From positions 4,032,501-4,096,500 of the forward strand of contig NC_047062.1 of NCBI RefSeq assembly GCF_902459465.1: a DNA stretch of 64,000 nt. Reading direction: 5' to 3'. The notes under the pieces are model-generated. The model had not been told where the DNA came from, ran no database searches, and saw only the letters and a list, made by a program, of their open reading frames with translations. Source of the stretch: Asterias rubens. Taxonomy: Eukaryota; Echinodermata; Asteroidea; Forcipulatida; Asteriidae. Shown here one piece after another: positions 12,479 to 23,516 of this stretch (positions within the stretch are counted from its first letter, which is position 1; every line of letters starts with the position of its first letter). The position numbers were made by a program, and so were the translations under genes.

Positions 12479-13769
12479 TTTATGTCCGAATTCGACGGAC
12501 GAAGCAATTATTAGTAATAGTATTGACTAGAGAAACCAAGCGTCAAGACTGGGACTCGAACCCATGAATGGCACACGCACGCTGAGTGATCAGCAGAAAT
12601 ATCAGTCATGACACTCTACACCCTGCTGTGATTTAACGACAAACATGTAATGTTTCAATTTTGATTTGATTTGTTTGATAATCTGTTACTTTGTTTTCGA
12701 CAAACGACATTGAAACGGGCAGATCCCAAAACCTAAGTTCGCTATGTTAAATTGGCAATTCTTGAGACTCCGTGGTGTGGAAAACGTATTACTTACCCGA
12801 TATTATTTACGACTCCATGTTATTCTCTGTAGCTCGTTTCACATTGAAGCTATTTTATTCTCATGAAATTTACACCCATTAAAATTACATTTCTAGAGGC
12901 TGAAACTAGCGATGTTCGGTGCAAGTTGGCAATGGTTGTTTATCTACACCACAACCATGTCAAGTGTCCGGTCAAATTCAAGTGTTTGCTAACTGCAGAA
13001 ACATCGTGCCAGATGTATAGAGAATACAGGCTGTAATGTTTACAGAAGGTCAGCACAACTGAAATGGTTGTTTGTCTTGTTCAACTGGACACTTTAAATT
13101 TAGTATCTGTGAAGAAATATTTGATGGCAGTTTTCAATCACACTTGTTTCTAAATTCCAAAGGTTGACATGTGGAGGCACAATGGTACACTGTAAAAACC
13201 GGGGGTGTTGCCTTATTTATATTCATGTACCGACAAAAGAATCAAAATTTACACACAAAAATGTTATATGAATATTGCTTCGTGTTTTTTTTAATATCTT
13301 TAGGCCTACATCGCACTATAGGTGTAAAAAAAGAGTGAGGTGAACGGTCTTGCCCTTGAAATAACTTTCAGAAATGCCTTTCTATGAAAGAAGACAGTTA
13401 CCTTCTGAGTGATTTATAGCAGAAAACATTTCGCAAGGCATGTGTGGAGGATTCAGTGATTCATCGAACTTCATTATCAAACTGGAATGTTATAATATTC
13501 TCCCATCATACTATAATAACGCATGCGTCTACATAGAAATCACCACCAGACATGACTTTAATTGAAGTATACGCGGACATTCCAAGATCCAGTGAAACAA
13601 ACAAAACTGGTGTTAAAATTTTAAGCACTTGAAGTTGAATCTCATAAGAGTCACAAGAAAAAAGTGAACTCTCCTTAAAATAATAGGTTTTCATTGTTTT
13701 CTAACATCGGGGTTGACTCGAGATTAACTTAAAAAAAACAAACAACATGTGATGTCAAGATCTAAGACC

Positions 13770-13935
13770 TCCATCTTGCTGCCTCCAATGTTCCTCGTAT
13801 CGAATAACAATAATGAATGCTAATAATCATTTTGCAATTAGGAACCAGGCTAGTTTGTTCTTCTAGCCTCGGTTTGGTAACATTGATATCAATGGGAGAA
13901 ATTGAAGATGGCTGCACCGCGTGATAAAGGTCTGT
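13770..13935. repeat. MITE family K, copy 1
   Basis: It ends AAGATGGCTGCACCGCGTGA followed by TAAAGGTC. The left end (GACCTCCATCTTGCTGCC) is the approximate inverted complement. A related element lies at 38161-38337 and ends AAGATGGTGACAGCGTGATA. Confidence 0.55.
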
Positions 13936-14607
13936 TGAGCTACGTTGAACTCTCAGAAACTGTGATCTTAAAACATAAACCAACGATGGTTTCTGAGCTG
14001 AGATAAAGCCTACCTGATCTGTTATTTCGAACGTCTTGAGACCAAGGAGAAAACTGTGATTCTTGTGGTGGTGGTTGATCAGTGGAGGTGCGACGAACTC
14101 TCGAATCAAGTTGGAGTTTGTGAAGAATATGAAACTCTGCAAAAAGGCGTAGAACTGCGTAGGAAACTCTATAGAGCTCCAAACCTTCAGTTTTTTCGGT
14201 TACCGTCTTCAATACAGCCCATTGTTTTTTTCCACAATGCGGTCGCAGTTCATGTCCTCACATACCTCAAACAATGTTCACTGAGAATTGAAGCGTTAAA
14301 CGCTACTCTGTGGGAGGCAAGTCCATGTGACCTAGAAGGTGATGACGTGTTATGGCTGGTGCTGGTAAATTCTTAAAGGGAAAATGACGAGCAAAATTTG
14401 GACAAGAATGTGTTGATCCTAACATCTTATTCTTCAAAAAAATCCTAAAATAAAGCTAACTATATATTCCTTAGATAAAACCAATGTGTGCTTTCTTCAT
14501 TTTCTTCGCCATTCAAATTTACTTTAAAAAAACGTTTACAAGTTAAAGTTGTGGGTTGCCTTACCTAACATCCTTTTGTGTTTTGCAAAAAAAAGATAAA
14601 TCCCCTT

Positions 14608-14895
14608 AAAGCCATTGGACACTTTCGGTAAAAAATATTGTCCAAAGGCCCACACTTCGTGTATCACAACTTATATATAAAATAACAAACCTGTGAAAAT
14701 TTAGGCTCAATCGGTCATCGGAGTCGGGAGAAAATAATGGAAAGACCCACCCTTGTTTCTCAAAAAAGTAAAGCATTTCATGGAATAATATTTCAAGAGA
14801 AGTCTTTCACCATTACCTTCTGTAAACTCTGTAAGTTATTTGTAAATCTGTGACCTTTTTTTTCTGTTCCGAAAGTGTATAATGGCTTTAAAGAG
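14608..14895 (+). repeat. TTAA-flanked MITE family B, copy 1
   Basis: The left end is TTAAAGCCATTGGACACTTT and the right end is TATAATGGCTTTAA. It shares the interior AATTTAGGCTCAATCGGTCA with 22168-22537. A short fragment resembling the left end also occurs at 41021. Confidence 0.8.
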
Positions 14896-15339
14896 CACAT
14901 TATCTACAGTTATTTAACCCTTTTAGATAATGCATGGGATTGAATTAAAGAATTCGTTAAATTGTTAATTATTCAAATTGCTTTTATTATCCATGTATAA
15001 GACGTCCAGTGTATGCCGCCATTCCCTTGTTTTTTGTCTGGCTGGCCCAACGAGCAACGACACCCTTGGTCCCCCAAGTAGTAGGGACGCCATCTCTATG
15101 GTAACGTGATCAAGGGGTCAGTGTGCACATATTTTTGTCATTTATTACACAGGCGAGCAGGCATCGGTCTATGCTTTCATTTTTATTGCTCCACTGGGTC
15201 TATGGACAAAACAAACAGCCGATGGCCTGAGGAGAGTATTTGGCTTTCACTTTGCTTAACAACAAACTGATTTGTTTGTAAAAACTTGCACATTTCCTAA
15301 AGTTAGTTTTGTTTAAATGCACTCTCGGAGATTTCTATT

Positions 15340-15545
15340 GATTACTGATGTGCCCATCCATTGGCGCACCAATCACAGGGCTGGGAGATCAGCCTCAGGG
15401 GATGGGATGGGTGAATAAATAAACCAGTAAGGCTCGAGTCCCAACCCCCAACCTATAGCCCCCTTGTTGGGGGTGTTATAAAGTTAAACTTTTTAGCCTT
15501 CGAGAAAGACTCCTCTAGGGTCGAAACGTCAGGCCATTAACTATT
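15340..15545 (+). mobile_element. Penelope-like retroelement end fragment with hammerhead-like motif
   Basis: The stretch ends in a sequence I associate with Penelope-like elements: CTTCGAGAAAGACTC, then GGGTCGAAACGTCAGG, then a T-rich tail. A second, inverted copy is at 34085-34142. The segment 15495-15536 can fold like a type I hammerhead: stem I GCCU/AGGC, stem II GACUC/GGGUC, then GAAAC and a GUC site. The CUGANGA box is replaced by a divergent sequence. No reverse transcriptase is present here. Confidence 0.5.
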
Positions 15546-16345
15546 TTTTTAAGTTAAAATTCTTTGTACAAAAGAGAGCCCAATATGGTGGGCAGTATGG
15601 GTGCAACACTAAACATTCAATAGTAACACTTCATATTTACAATGTACCGGCAACTGCTATCGAATGCGAAGCAAAATGAAAACTAGACATTATTGGGCAA
15701 TATCGTAAAATCAATTCCAGAGCACAGTTTGAATTTCAATAGACAGAACATGGATTCAATAAATACAAGAAAATAAGCCCATTGTCCTAAAACCATACCG
15801 TAATCAAAATTGTCACCCCCACAACAAACTTATAAACATATTTACCGCTTATTATGGATAGCCATCATGTATAGAGGCAAGTTCATGACAGGTCAGTACT
15901 TTTGTTAATTGAGTTCACCAACTGATTAGTCACTCATTGTATTCATCAAAGGGCAGAATTCCTTACGTACTCATGCTGGTCTTGTTTCCCAGTCTCAACA
16001 CTGATTCAATTTCTATTTTGTTAAGTTTCGTTTTAATTTAATGGATTTCCAAGATGCACTCTGCTATAACGTCAATGTCAATGGTGCAAATTGAGTTGCA
16101 CGTACTACACCTCCGACACAAACATAACAAAGCAAACACGAAGAATGCAGACTGTCTCGTCAGCAGCCGACAACTAGTAAAGAGTCTTTCACTGAACAAT
16201 CATTTTCAAGATCAAAAGAAAAGTCCGAAAGAAGAGTTCTATGGTGAACCATGACAAATGCAGAAGTACATGACAACAAAAACACTAATGATCTTCACGT
16301 ATCGAGGAACTGTTTTTTTTTTTTATTGTTTGTTTAGATGATCTT

Positions 16346-16392
16346 CCGTCAAGGACTCTCGGCAAAATCAGTTTGCCGAGAGTCCTTGACGG
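16346..16392. repeat. Perfect 21-bp stem, 5-nt loop hairpin
   Basis: The arm 16346-16366 (CCGTCAAGGACTCTCGGCAA plus A) is the exact reverse complement of 16372-16392, separated by ATCAG. The perfect match suggests a recent inverted duplication or a selected hairpin. Confidence 0.85.
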
Positions 16393-16752
16393 AGCAAACT
16401 CCCACAAGGGGATATAAACACCAAGCTGAACCAACCAATCTCTCTCATGTTACAAACATTGGTGTAAATTGTGATGAAGATACAATGACCATGGGGTGCA
16501 AAGATTAAGATTAAGATTTGCTGAAGAACATTCCCACAGATGCAATAAACTGTTAAATAAAATCTAATGGCATGTGGAAATACAAAGAAGTAATAGAGTT
16601 AAACCATGTAGATCTATACCTCTTTGTTAAACTCAAAAGGGATTTAACCAATTTAATCATAGAAAACAAAACGATACAGTTTTCTCCTGTCAAATTGGTT
16701 AACGTCTATGATGAATTGCACACATCAAGGAATTGTGATTCAATAACTAGAC

Positions 16753-16906
16753 ATTTGCTAGTCTTGCCCCAAGACGATATTGGATAGTGTACTGCACTCA
16801 GTTGCTGTAACTCGCTAAAGCGCGCCCTCCTTTGACTAATAGCTCGCCTGACTATCCAATATCGAGCAATAATTATCGTCTTGGGGCAAGACTAGACATT
16901 TGCTGG
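16753..16906. repeat. Inverted repeat element, arms about 35 bp
   Basis: The left arm (TAGTCTTGCCCCAAGACGAT, then ATTGGATAG) recurs inverted at 16852-16900. The right arm carries a 14-bp insertion (AGCAATAATTATCG). The arms flank about 65 bp of GC-richer spacer. A small MITE is likely. Confidence 0.65.
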
Positions 16907-17219
16907 CCAGATCATACACTTTGCTGGACAGATTCATTGATCTCTACTAATAGAGATAAATGCAGATGTACAATTTGTTGCACAGATTTTACAATTTGTT
17001 GGGCAGATCTGACAATTTGAAATCTATCCAGTGGACAAAATATACACATACGCGAAAGTTTTTATCAATCATTCTTTATTGCACGTGACTATATTTTCAA
17101 AAAGCTCCACACCTCAAATGAAAGACACGACAGTCTGTAAAAACAACAATTAAAATGCTCAAATTTGTATTGACAAAATCTGATTTAATGAGAGGTAAAC
17201 CAGAACAATTGCCTAATCA

Positions 17220-17608
<389 letters not shown>

Positions 17609-17651
17609 CAATTCATACAAGTTGTTTTCCAGTGGGTGTGACCATTCCAGG

Positions 17652-17825
17652 GACCAATTTCATAGAGCTGCTTACGCACAGCAAGAAGCTAAGCACAACA
17701 AAATAATGCTTACTATACTAAGATGCCAAGCCAAAATACCACGTCACGTGTACAATTTGTAAATGGTATCCTGCTCATTATTGCTAAGCAGGCATTTTTA
17801 AGCAACATTTTAGAAATTGGGCCCT
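17652..17825. repeat. MITE family F, copy 2
   Basis: It starts GGGACCAATTTCATAGAGCT and ends TTTTAGAAATTGGGCCCTGG, an imperfect inverted pair. The interior carries the same TAAGCA-rich sequence as the copy at 59558. Confidence 0.7.
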
Positions 17826-19938
17826 GGTTGTCATAGAAATTCTGACAGTACTTCTTGTGAAATGAAATCATGTGTACAAATATGATTTCATTTTAATTTA
17901 ACAAAATTCACCAATTCACACAGTATAAAAAATCTCACATCCCAAGCCTTTTAATAAATTGCAAAGATGGGGGAAAACTTTAACAACAAATTTCCAAGCA
18001 CAAATGAGCTACATGTACATGAAAAGTACATTCATGTATACAGTGATGTAAACAGTACTGTTTTCGACCTTTTCCAGAATTGGTAGTTGCAATGGTTCGC
18101 TACATAGACCACACCATAATGTTCTCAAACATAACATACACCACATAATTTTCTGATAATTTGAAAGCAACATCAGTAATATTTTACAAACCTGTTTGAA
18201 ATGTCAATGGAAGACAAGATTCAAAATATTTCATAATCATTTATTGAAGAAAATGCAAACACTGTTGATTTAGAAACCAGATTTTGATTGTCAAAGTAAT
18301 TTTAAATACCTAGGAAATTTCATACATTTACCAAAGATATACTTCATATAAAATACTGCAATTTTTGTTAGATGTTAATCTTCATTTGAATTCAGGCAAG
18401 ATAATTTGTTTTCTTCATATTTTCATAATACAAGAAAACAAACTCCAATTTGACTATGACACATAACAGGTGATTGACCACAATGGTTGAAAACTTAAAG
18501 GTGGTAATGTCATGGTCTTTCTTTATCTTAAAAAACTTTTGCAACACCGTTTCGATTCACATTCAACCCCTGGTAGGGGGAAAGTTAAACTTCAAGCAAT
18601 GATCTTCTAGTCTACGCTCAAACCTGTCTCAGATCAACTGTGGTTAGATCTGTGTAACCTGACCCAACTACCAGAGCCAAGTTGGCCCTCAAACTTTGGC
18701 AAAGAACAATAGGTTTTGTCCCCAGGAGTATGGGTTTTGAAAAATGCACCTTTTGGTGTGTTTTTAGTAAATAACTCGGTGATAGTTATTGGTTGTGTTT
18801 TATCCTGAACCAGGCCTGTAATTCTTCGTTTTTGAAAGGGCAAGGTCACCAAGGCAATGACCAGGGGCACGGAGGCAATCGCCTTTGTTGCCTCCGTCAG
18901 ACCTGCTGAATCATTGTGTATTACGCATAGGGAAATAAATCCACATGCATTGGGTATGATTCAAACCCACGACCTTTGCCATGCTAGAGCTGAGAAAACT
19001 AATGAGTATTATCAATTAATTTTCACAAGTTTGTAGCTGCACATTTAAGAATGACCGAAAAGGTCTTAGCAAAAGCTAAAAATCCATTGTGGTCTGAAAA
19101 TGTCTCAGAGTATAAATATACAATATTTCTGCTGACTACATCAAACACATGAGGTAACTTACTATTCATGAGGTAACTTACTAAATATTGAAAAAACCAC
19201 TACATCAGGTTTGTACATTCACAATGTTTTGAATTGCATAGTAAAAACAGTGAATACATTTTAGCCAGGTTTAATTTCAGTTAGTTTCAGAAGAACAAAG
19301 ATAACCAACAGTCAGTAAAATACATCTTTTCTAGACTCTGTACAAATTATCTTTTCTACAAAACTAAAGCTACGCAAAAATGCTTCAGGCTATAACTATG
19401 AAACTTTTGTTAGTAAGCGGTTCTTAGAATTAAAATTGTAACAATGCTGCACTTTCCACTGGGTGTTCTCTAAAAAAAATCCATATTGGTGGGCCTTTTA
19501 TTATTGACAGGGAAATTTATATCAGATAAATTATTTACACATCACTAAAAAAATGACACAAATTGGCATACAGTTTATTTCAATTATCTGGCTGAAAGAA
19601 TTAAGTGGCACTGCAAAAAAAACTAAAAACTAAAACAACAAAAACAACAACAACAAAGAAACAAACAGACACACAATCAAAAAAGACAATAACCTAAAAC
19701 CCAAATATATAGAACTTCCAATTTCACATAATTGTCACCCAAGTTCATGGCAAGCCCAACTCAAGGATTTTTGTTGGTTTGGTGAGGTCTGCAAATCACA
19801 CTTACACAAGCTTGAACATATCTCTTGAGACGAGCTTGCTAATGTGAACACGGCTCATGGGACTAGCTTGCTAACGTGAACACATCTCGTGAGACTAGCT
19901 TGCTATTGTAAACAGACAAAGATGAATGAATGAGACAA

Positions 19939-21281
19939 CGACGGAGATGAAAGAACTAGACGGAGATGAAAGAACTAGACGGAGATGAAAGAACTAGACG
20001 GAGATGAAAGAACTAGACGGAGATAAAAGAACTAGACGGAGATGAAAGAACTAGACGGAGATAAAAGAACTAGACGGAGATGAAAGAACTAGCAAAGATG
20101 AAAGAACTAGAAGGAGATGAAAGAACTAGCAAAGATGAAAGAACTAGAAGGAGATGAAAGAACTAGACGGAGATGAAAGAACTAGCAAAGATGAAAGAAC
20201 TAGATGGAGATGAAAGAACTAGACGGAGATGAAAGAACTAGACGGAGATGAAAGAACTAGACGGAGATAAAAGAACTAGACGGAGATGAAAGAACTAGCA
20301 AAGATGAAAGAACTAGAAGGAGATGAAAGAACTAGCAAAGATGAAAGAACTAGCAAAGATGAAAGAACTAGAAGGAGATGAAAGAACTAGAAGGAGATGA
20401 AAGAACTAGAAGGAGATGAAAGAACTAGACGGAGATGAAAGAACTAGAAGGAGATGAAAGAACTAGCAAAGATGAAAGAACTAGACGGAGATGAAAGAAC
20501 TAGACGGAGATGAAAGAACTAGACGGAGATGAAAGAACTAGACGGAGATGAAAGAACTAGAAGGAGATGAAAGAACTAGACGGAGATGAAAGAACTAGAC
20601 GGAGATGAAAGAACTAGACGGAGATAAAAGAACTAGCAAAGATGAAAGAACTAGAAGGAGATGAAAGAACTAGATGGAGATGAAAGAACTAGAAGGAGAT
20701 GAAAGAACTAGCAAAGATGAAAGAACTAGAAGGAGATGAAAGAACTAGCAAAGATGAAAGAACTAGAAGGAGATGAAAGAACTAGATGGAGATGAAAGAA
20801 CTAGAAGGAGATGAAAGAACTAGAAGGAGATGAAAGAACTAGAAGGAGATGAAAGAACTAGCAAAGATGAAAGAACTAGAAGGAGATGAAAGAACTAGAT
20901 GGAGATGAAAGAACTAGAAGGAGATGAAAGAACTAGCAAAGATGAAAGAACTAGACGGAGATGAAAGAACTAGCAAAGATGAAAGAACTAGCAAAGATGA
21001 AAGAACTAGAAGGAGATGAAAGAACTAGATGGAGATGAAAGAACTAGAAGGAGATGAAAGAACTAGAAGGAGATGAAAGAACTAGAAGGAGATGAAAGAA
21101 CTAGCAAAGATGAAAGAACTAGCAAAGATGAAAGAACTAGAAGGAGATGAAAGAACTAGATGGAGATGAAAGAACTAGAAGGAGATGAAAGAACTAGAAG
21201 GAGATGAAAGAACTAGACAGAGATGAAAGAACTAGACGGAGATGAAAGAACTAGACAGAGATGAAAGAACTAGACGGAGAT
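19939..21281 (+). repeat. Minisatellite, 18/19-bp units, about 71 copies
   Basis: The basic unit is GACGGAGATGAAAGAACTA (19 bp). The first bases vary in discrete classes: GACGGAG, GAAGGAG, GATGGAG, GACAGAG, and an 18-bp class starting GCAAAG. A GATAAAAG variant also occurs. The ATGAAAGAACTA part is almost invariant. The GACGGAG class dominates the left part, GAAGGAG and GCAAAG the middle, and GACAGAG appears only at the right end. The array is not coding. Confidence 0.95.
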
Positions 21282-21977
21282 GGTTGCAGCTTAGGGTCCC
21301 AATACGATTAGAGTGATTAACAAAGGTTTCAAAGTAGCTTTGGGCTCCTTTTTCCAGTTGTAACTTATACCTGTTTCCATTACAGCAATGTGCAAAGTCT
21401 CAAACAAATTGTCAGTACACATTTCTGAATACAGAAAATACTGTTACTACCTAGAATGTAGTATGGGCTTGGTGGGCTTATCAATTTCAAATTCATAACA
21501 ATTTATTTCAGTATGAAAAACTGAAATTTCACATGAATTACAATCATCGCTAGTGTTTACTCTTTGGTATTATCTCTTTTTATCATTACTGAAAGCAACA
21601 ACATAATTTCATAGTACAAACAGAACACTTCACCCTTCAAAACCAAATTATTACAAAGCACCTGGCTTTGTAATTAGTAAAAAGTTAATCATCAATTATT
21701 TCATTGTATTGAAAATTGCATTTCCTAGATCTCAAACACTCTGAGAAAAAAAAAAAGGAATGTCGTTTTGGATTCCTTAATAAATCAAATTTTAATTTGA
21801 ATTTAAAACAAAAGAAAGACAATGATTTGAGACCCTATGTGACTATGTAACATGTCACAATAAGCCAGTTGTGAGTCAGATTTTAAATACTTTCTTGTAC
21901 AATGACTTGATTGGTCACAAGTGAACACTCATATTGGTTTCCCCACACAGACTATAAGACAATGTTGATACATCACA

Positions 21978-22129
21978 ATAAGCCTTTTGGAGATATGGCG
22001 GACGCCATAGGAGTGTTGTTTGGTTTGGGTGTAAACACATTAACCCAAACCTTGAAGCATCGTTTCCGCCATATCAAAAAAAAGGCTTATGGAAGCATTG
22101 TTTCCGCCATATCTAAAAAAGGCTTATGG
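21978..22129. repeat. Inverted-repeat element with a tandemly duplicated right arm
   Basis: The left arm ATAAGCCTTTTGGAGATATG pairs with two successive right-arm copies, each carrying TTTCCGCCATATC and AAAGGCTTATGG. The 73-aa ORF at 21911-22132 spans the element and is not supported as a gene. Confidence 0.7.
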
Positions 22130-22167
22130 TGAAGGCAAAGCCTGGTACAATTGTGATTTATACATAT

Positions 22168-22537
22168 TTAAAGCCATTGGACACTTTTGGTAAACAGTAT
22201 TGTCCAAGGCCCTGTATCAAAACTTCTATATAAAATAACAAACCTGTGAAAATTTAGGCTCAATCGGTCATCGGAGTCGGGAGAAAATAATGGGAAAACC
22301 CACCCTTGTATCGGCACGTTTCGCAGTGTCATGACATGTGTTTAAAATAAATCCGTAATTCTCGATATCGAGAATTGATATTGTTTTACTGTTTTCTCAA
22401 AAAGTAAAGCATTTCATGGAATAATATTTCAAGAGAAGTCTTGCACCATTGCCTTCTGTAAACACTGTAAGTTATTTGTAAATCTGTGAACTTTTTGTTG
22501 TTGTTCTGTACCGAAAGGGTCCAATGGCTTTAAACAA
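22168..22537 (+). repeat. TTAA-flanked MITE family B, copy 2
   Basis: The left end is TTAAAGCCATTGGACACTTT and the right end GGTCCAATGGCTTTAA. Interior blocks match 14608-14895. This copy also has an ATCGAGAATTGATATTG segment absent from copy 1. Confidence 0.8.
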
Positions 22538-23516
22538 AACTGTGGAAGGGTGCAACTTTGCAAAAGCTTGCCCCGAACCACTTGACATAGCAACTACATG
22601 TAGGCCTGGGTGCGAGTGTGCCTAGTGTTGAAAGAAAGTGTGACTTTTTATTGCAAAGTCCAGTCGCGAGTACCGCTTTATTTGTATCTAATGCACTTTT
22701 TCTCCTTCTTTCTTTTCAAGATTTCTTTTTTAATTTCTAGTCTTTATTTGTGCCTAGCGCACATTTAGTGGTTTGTCTGCTTTAAAATATTAGCTTTCCT
22801 TTGTACCTTTTTGACTTGAAGTACAAAATGTTGCCAACACTTCAGCCCTTAGCTGTCATGTGATGTTTTTAATGAATAAATCAACAATGAAAGAATTAGC
22901 TTTAAATCCTTCACTTGTTGCATGGTGATCATAATGGCTAAAGATATCAATTTTCACAGATTTACACATGAATTATTTGATGGTCATGGTGAAAAACTTC
23001 TCTCATGAAAATTTGCTTTAAAAAATGCTCTTGTGTTTGATAAATAATTAAAACAGTTGGTTTTGATCGAGGTATTGTGTTCACAACCTGATGTTTGATA
23101 TTATTTTTAAAATGTAACAAAACAAAAAGCTATAATCTTGTGACTCCGAAGATCGATTGATCCACAGGTTTGTTATTGTATGCATATTTTGGGTCAAATG
23201 AAGTGCAACCTGTTCGTTAACAATAACCATTTGTGCCCACATGCTTTAACCACATCTCACCTTTGACCTGGTTGAATGTCCAGTTTCAAGTGACGATTAA
23301 AAAAAAAAAATAAAAAATAAAGGAGATATTTCTGCATGGCTATGACATCACTTCTAGTTCTTGCAGAGTCAAGAAGCCAATCCCAATCACTAATCAACAC
23401 ATCCATGACAAAGGCGTTTGGAATCTAAACAATCGTTTCGGACAAATTTACTAAGAATCAACTTCAAAATGGAAGAAACAACAGACCTGAAGGAAAGGCT
23501 TTCCATTGTCTCCTGT

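Noticed and set aside
14025-14130. Candidate exon on the minus strand (FHILHKLQLDSR... to donor GTAGGC) that could also splice in phase to the exon at 3492
   Set aside because: Borders are plausible and phase fits, but there is no start codon in a good context and no family match. The exon at 5884-5941 explains the gene better. It could still be an alternative or noncoding upstream exon.
19939-21281. Possible CRISPR array
   Set aside because: Units are contiguous 18/19-bp repeats without unique spacers, in a eukaryotic genome; it is a minisatellite.
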